DNA of 64,000 nucleotides from Bacillota bacterium (lineage in GTDB: Bacteria > Bacillota > Clostridia > Lachnospirales > Lachnospiraceae). Location: positions 50,096 through 114,095 of the forward strand of contig JAEZLZ010000006.1 in NCBI GenBank assembly GCA_023415055.1, read 5' to 3'. Position 1 is the first letter of the stretch. Every line of letters starts with the position of its first letter. Under the pieces are notes generated by a model. It was not told the origin of the DNA. It saw nothing but the letters and a program-made list of their open reading frames with translations, and did not search any database. Shown piece after piece: positions 62,325 to 64,000 of this stretch. The position numbers were made by a program, and so were the translations under genes.

Positions 62325-64000
62325 ATGTTGTTTTTTGAGGCATTTGATCAAGTAACTGCCAATCAGGAGCTACAGTCGCTTTTTAGCGAGGTGGATGTAA
62401 GTAAGGTGATTGCTTCGAAGCAGACGAAGAAAATCTTCGTCTGTATTCGAAGTAATCGACTGATTAGCAGAGTGCAAATAAGAAAGATGGAGGAACTGCT
62501 GAATCGGCAGCTCTTTTTACATACCGGCAATAAGGCCGTAATAAAGCCTAGGTTTGAGCTTTCTGCCCAATACAATCCGGAGAAGCTGTTTGCGATTTAT
62601 CGGGATAGTATTTTGGAGGAGCTGAGGGAGGAAAGCGTAGTAACCCATCATCTCTTCTCCACAGCGGATGTGAGTGTGGAGGGTATGAAGCTCACAATTC
62701 GTATTACGGATAGCTGTGTAGCAAAGGAAAAGATGACAAAATTGAAGGATTTTCTGGAAACCATGTTCCAGGAACGGTTTGATTATACCGTACATGTTTC
62801 AATGGATTATGTTGAACCAAAGGATGAGAATAAGGATTATGAACAGGAATATCGAACGCAGATGCTTCGTATGTCCGAGAAGGAGGCCAAAGAGGAAGGC
62901 TTTGTGGTTAATCTCGCCGGTGATGAGGATCAGGTAGTTGGAGCTGATTCGATTTCCGAAGGTGTGCCTAATGCAGTTACGACTGTAACCAGTAATCAAT
63001 CAAATCCCTCGGATGGACCGAATGGACTGACCTTGGCACAGCCGGAGACAGCGAAGACAGGACTACCGAAAGCAGCTATTAAGGTGGAAGCGCCCAAGCA
63101 GGCAGCCAATAAAAGCTCTGGTAAAGGTGCTTATGAAAAGGGAAAGGGCAGCTACCGGAAGCTGCCTCAGGATCCTTCCGTTGTTTATGGTAGGAATTTT
63201 GAAGGCAGTGCGTTACCAATCTGTGATATTATCGCAGATATCGGAGAAGTTGTTATACGAGGAAAGCTGATTAAACCGGATACCAGAACCATCGGTAATG
63301 AGAAGAGTATCATTACCTTTGTTATGACGGACTATACTGATTCGATCAAGGTGAAGCTTTATGCTAAGACAATCGAAGTAGAAGAGATTACTGCATTATT
63401 AAAGCCGGGCAGCTTCTTCTCGTTAAAAGGGATTGCACAGAATGATACCTATGAGAGAGACATCACCATAGGATCCGTGGTAGGTATTAAGACCATAAGT
63501 GATTTCCTAAGCAACTCCAGAAACGATAACGCTTCGGTAAAGCGAGTGGAGCTTCATGCTCATACGATGATGAGTGATATGGATTCCGTAGTGGATGTTA
63601 AGAAGCTGGTAAAACGCGCCTTCGGGTGGGGACATTCTGCGATTGCTATCACCGATCACGGGGTAGTACAAGCCTTTCCGGATGCCAACCACGCCATTAA
63701 TCCGAAGGATTATAAGGAGGAAGAGGAGCAGAAGAGAGCAAAGAACTTTAAAGTAATCTATGGAATGGAGGCTTACCTGGTAGATGATCTAAAGGAGGTT
63801 GTGTCCAATACGAAGGGCCAGAGTCTGGATGATGCCTTTGTAGTCTTTGATATTGAGACCACCGGATTTAGTCAGACCAATGATCGGATTATTGAGATCG
63901 GAGCGGTGAAGGTCATAAGGGGCGAGATTATCGATCGTTACAGTACCTTTGTTAACCCTGAGATTCCGATACCCTATGAGATTGAACAGTTAACCTCGAT
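62325..64000 (+). CDS. polC: DNA polymerase III PolC, N-terminal part (cut by window edge)
   Basis: Gram-positive replicative DNA polymerase. The start ATG at 62325 follows GGATGGAGA and gives MLFFEAFDQV; the frame is open for 558 codons to the window end. Visible are the PolC N-terminal region (1-190), a low-complexity linker (about 190-290), an OB-type region (VVIRGKLIKPDTRTIGNEKS near 310), the PHP start VELHAHTMMSDMDS near 408, and the DEDDh exonuclease beginning VVFDIETTGF near 506. The polymerase domain lies outside. It closes the pyrH-to-polC block. Confidence 0.95.
   Translation, partial: MLFFEAFDQVTANQELQSLFSEVDVSKVIASKQTKKIFVCIRSNRLISRVQIRKMEELLNRQLFLHTGNKAVIKPRFELSAQYNPEKLFAIYRDSILEELREESVVTHHLFSTADVSVEGMKLTIRITDSCVAKEKMTKLKDFLETMFQERFDYTVHVSMDYVEPKDENKDYEQEYRTQMLRMSEKEAKEEGFVVNLAGDEDQVVGADSISEGVPNAVTTVTSNQSNPSDGPNGLTLAQPETAKTGLPKAAIKVEAPKQAANKSSGKGAYEKGKGSYRKLPQDPSVVYGRNFEGSALPICDIIADIGEVVIRGKLIKPDTRTIGNEKSIITFVMTDYTDSIKVKLYAKTIEVEEITALLKPGSFFSLKGIAQNDTYERDITIGSVVGIKTISDFLSNSRNDNASVKRVELHAHTMMSDMDSVVDVKKLVKRAFGWGHSAIAITDHGVVQAFPDANHAINPKDYKEEEEQKRAKNFKVIYGMEAYLVDDLKEVVSNTKGQSLDDAFVVFDIETTGFSQTNDRIIEIGAVKVIRGEIIDRYSTFVNPEIPIPYEIEQLTS

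Overview
The window reads as a low-GC Gram-positive chromosome segment, most likely class Clostridia, family Lachnospiraceae. This rests on gene order and protein families: a radical SAM–DUF2344–RNase G–rplU–prp–rpmA–obgE–yhbY–nadD–yqeK–rsfS block, a pyrH–frr–uppS–cdsA–dxr–rseP–ispG–polC block, a Gram-positive LexA with its operator type, a T-box leader, AGGAGG-type ribosome binding sites, and an L27 with the Prp-cleaved N-terminal extension. No rRNA, tRNA, CRISPR array, intact insertion sequence or phage gene was seen.

Layout. 1-4.8 kb: 5' part of tyrS on the minus strand, then a kdpD-kdpE two-component pair without kdpFABC beside it, and an unknown membrane-anchored protein. 4.9-19.2 kb: the conserved ribosome and RNA block. 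Between RNase G and rplU it carries an extra YbaK deacylase, a three-gene ABC-2 exporter on the opposite strand and a flavin-binding NimA-like protein. 19.4-20.9 kb: lexA, divergent from a LysM membrane protein that matches the SOS division inhibitor YneA, around a cluster of LexA sites. 20.9-23.3 kb: a T-box leader and a divergent MetRS-like enzyme lacking KMSKS. 23.4-32.6 kb: acetyltransferase, OmpR/kinase pair, a 5'-truncated Cthe_2159-like gene, a soluble hybrid kinase, a CvpA-like membrane protein, a methyltransferase and a decayed VanY-type peptidase. 32.7-41.2 kb: an AT-rich exopolysaccharide cluster with a polymerase fused to a polysaccharide deacetylase, two glycosyltransferases, a flippase, an initiating sugar transferase and a FemAB/CelD-like acyltransferase. 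42-47.8 kb: an arabinoside uptake and hydrolysis operon (lipoprotein, two permeases, GH51 arabinofuranosidase, LacI regulator). 48.2-54.9 kb: envelope genes, namely a DUF4358 lipoprotein, MBOAT and DHHW O-acetylation set, a tandem GNAT, a membrane-anchored polysaccharide deacetylase and a bactofilin. 55-64 kb: nucleotide, ribosome recycling, isoprenoid and phospholipid genes ending in the 5' part of polC.

The least explained parts are non-coding. Two intergenic elements, at 7.6 kb and 58.1 kb, share two conserved core blocks but enclose them in different, perfectly complementary outer stems, which suggests a dispersed structured RNA or repeat family. Other complex foldable sequences lie at 12.4 kb and 47.9 kb. 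The T-box in front of the MetRS-like gene lacks the features expected for tRNA-Met, which makes that enzyme the most interesting protein-coding puzzle here. All functional statements come from reading motifs by eye; no database search was run.
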